NCBI GenBank assembly: GCA_947628355.1
Contig: CANQZO010000121.1
Span: 1 to 6,212, forward strand
Direction: 5' to 3'
DNA: 6,212 nt
From: Candidatus Gastranaerophilales bacterium
GTDB lineage: Bacteria; Cyanobacteriota; Vampirovibrionia; Gastranaerophilales; Gastranaerophilaceae
The notes beneath the pieces are model-generated. The model was not told the origin of the DNA and did no database searches. It saw only the letters and a program-made list of their open reading frames with translations. Position 1 is the stretch's first letter. Each line of letters begins with the position of its first letter. This document shows, piece by piece, positions 5,779-6,212 of the stretch. The translations under genes and the position numbers were made by a program.

Positions 5779-5986
5779 AAAAATTATAAGAATATTAAAC
5801 AAATTGAAAAATCGGGAGAATAATATAATTGTTCCAAACGAAGAAAATGAACCCGAGCTTGAGGATATATTAACCTGTAAGCATACATTTCTACCCGTAG
5901 ATTCAACGGGAGAAGTTTTTGCGTGTACAAAATGCGGGTATTTAGTCACAAAAGACAGACTAAAAATTAATAAGGACTCCGTTTGA
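5765..5986 (+). CDS. small protein with putative zinc site (CxH...CxxC), unknown function
   Basis: A 73-residue protein whose ATG lies inside the last 14 bases of the prenyltransferase gene, in another frame. No good ribosome site precedes it, so translation probably depends on coupling with the gene upstream. The N-terminus (residues 1-18) could form an amphipathic basic helix (MYIIEKIIRILNKLKN); an acidic linker follows (24-35). The C-terminal half has Cys38-x-His40, then Cys54-x-x-Cys57-Gly in a knuckle (ACTKCGYLV), the spacing of a compact zinc ribbon. The ligand set and the overlapping start support a real gene over the antisense open frame at 5725-5949. No family is recognised. The link to the prenyltransferase suggests a shared transcript, not a proven shared function. 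Confidence 0.65.
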   Translation: MYIIEKIIRILNKLKNRENNIIVPNEENEPELEDILTCKHTFLPVDSTGEVFACTKCGYLVTKDRLKINKDSV

Positions 5987-6212
5987 ACAATAAAGTATAT
6001 TTATCCTCACCGTAATATAAAGTAATTATAATATACTTAACTTCAACTTCTACATTAACATAAGATGACGGCGGAGTTACACGTCCCGAATTTTTAGCGG
6101 TATCATAAAATTTCTTTCGCACGCCGGAGGTAAACTTCTGCCAGCCGTTTAACTTAATTTTAGGAACATTTGCATCATAAAAATTTATCGGAGTATCCTC
6201 TTTTTTTGCGGC
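5967..6212 (-). CDS. unrecognised protein, C-terminal 81 residues (5' end outside window)
   Basis: Reading the minus strand from the right edge, a frame stays open for 81 codons to TAA at 5967-5969, while the plus strand here is full of stops. This is long for such A/T-rich DNA, so a gene entering from the right is likely. The visible end reads INFYDANVPKIKLNGWQKF, then a basic stretch RKKFYDTAKNSGR, then alternating hydrophobic residues (YVNVEVEVKYIIITLYY) that look like beta strands, ending in LLFKRSPY. No family or catalytic motif is recognised and its start, signal peptide and length are unseen. It overlaps the zinc-site gene tail to tail by 20 bp. Confidence 0.6.
   Translation of the reverse strand, partial: AAKKEDTPINFYDANVPKIKLNGWQKFTSGVRKKFYDTAKNSGRVTPPSSYVNVEVEVKYIIITLYYGEDKYTLLFKRSPY

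Noticed and set aside
5725..5949. Minus-strand open frame of 74 codons
   Set aside because: Overlaps the zinc-site gene antisense; the plus-strand protein has a Cys/His ligand pattern and a coupled start, this one has neither.
5941..5964. Inverted repeat TTTAGTC / GACTAAA as a terminator
   Set aside because: A perfect 7-bp stem with a 10-base loop, but no U-tract on either strand and it lies within the zinc-site coding sequence; probably chance, at most a weak pause site.
1..6212. tRNA, rRNA, CRISPR array, insertion sequence or phage genes
   Set aside because: Looked for on both strands by eye; no cloverleaf, spaced repeats, transposase or integrase motifs were seen.

Overview
The window is AT-rich bacterial DNA (about one third G+C by eye), standard code, very tightly packed. 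It suggests a Gram-negative (LPS-bearing) organism with a small, compact genome that makes isoprenoids by the MEP pathway. The combination of a cyanobacterial-style HEAT-repeat protein, LPS transport genes and low G+C would fit a non-photosynthetic cyanobacterial relative such as the gut Gastranaerophilales/Melainabacteria. That placement is inference from gene content and composition, not something the sequence proves.

Layout. Positions 1-827 (+): the 3' end of dxr overlapping aroQ (ATGA overlap). Positions 813-3450 (-): a three-gene operon read lptB, then an LptF/LptG-type permease, then a secreted phosphodiester glycosidase, with both junctions being TAATG stop/start overlaps. The operon has a good sigma-70-like promoter, and an 8-bp inverted repeat brackets its -10 region. 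It converges on aroQ with a 15-bp overlap of coding ends, under a 10-bp A/T-only hairpin. Positions 3524-3556 (-): a clear intrinsic terminator for the next gene. Positions 3570-4418 (-): a cytoplasmic protein built of about seven HEAT-like repeats. Positions 4419-4776: a divergent, very AT-rich control region holding a possible 20-codon ORF with a strong Shine-Dalgarno sequence, two candidate promoters and a 9-bp inverted repeat. Positions 4777-5986 (+): a MenA-like UbiA-family membrane prenyltransferase, overlapped by a 73-residue protein with a putative CxH...CxxC metal site. Positions 5967-6212 (-): the C-terminal 81 codons of an unrecognised gene entering from the right edge, overlapping the zinc-site gene tail to tail by 20 bp.

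How the genes work together. LptB and the LptF/G-like protein should form the inner-membrane ABC exporter that pulls LPS from the membrane. The glycosidase in the same operon is exported, so it probably acts on an envelope glycan or glycolipid. dxr (isoprenoid precursors) and aroQ (shikimate pathway) make precursors that meet in prenylated quinones, the usual products of MenA-type enzymes, but the prenyltransferase is a separate transcription unit here. Most of the window is housekeeping. The least explained parts are the prenyltransferase/zinc-site pair, the 20-codon ORF and the operator-like repeats.
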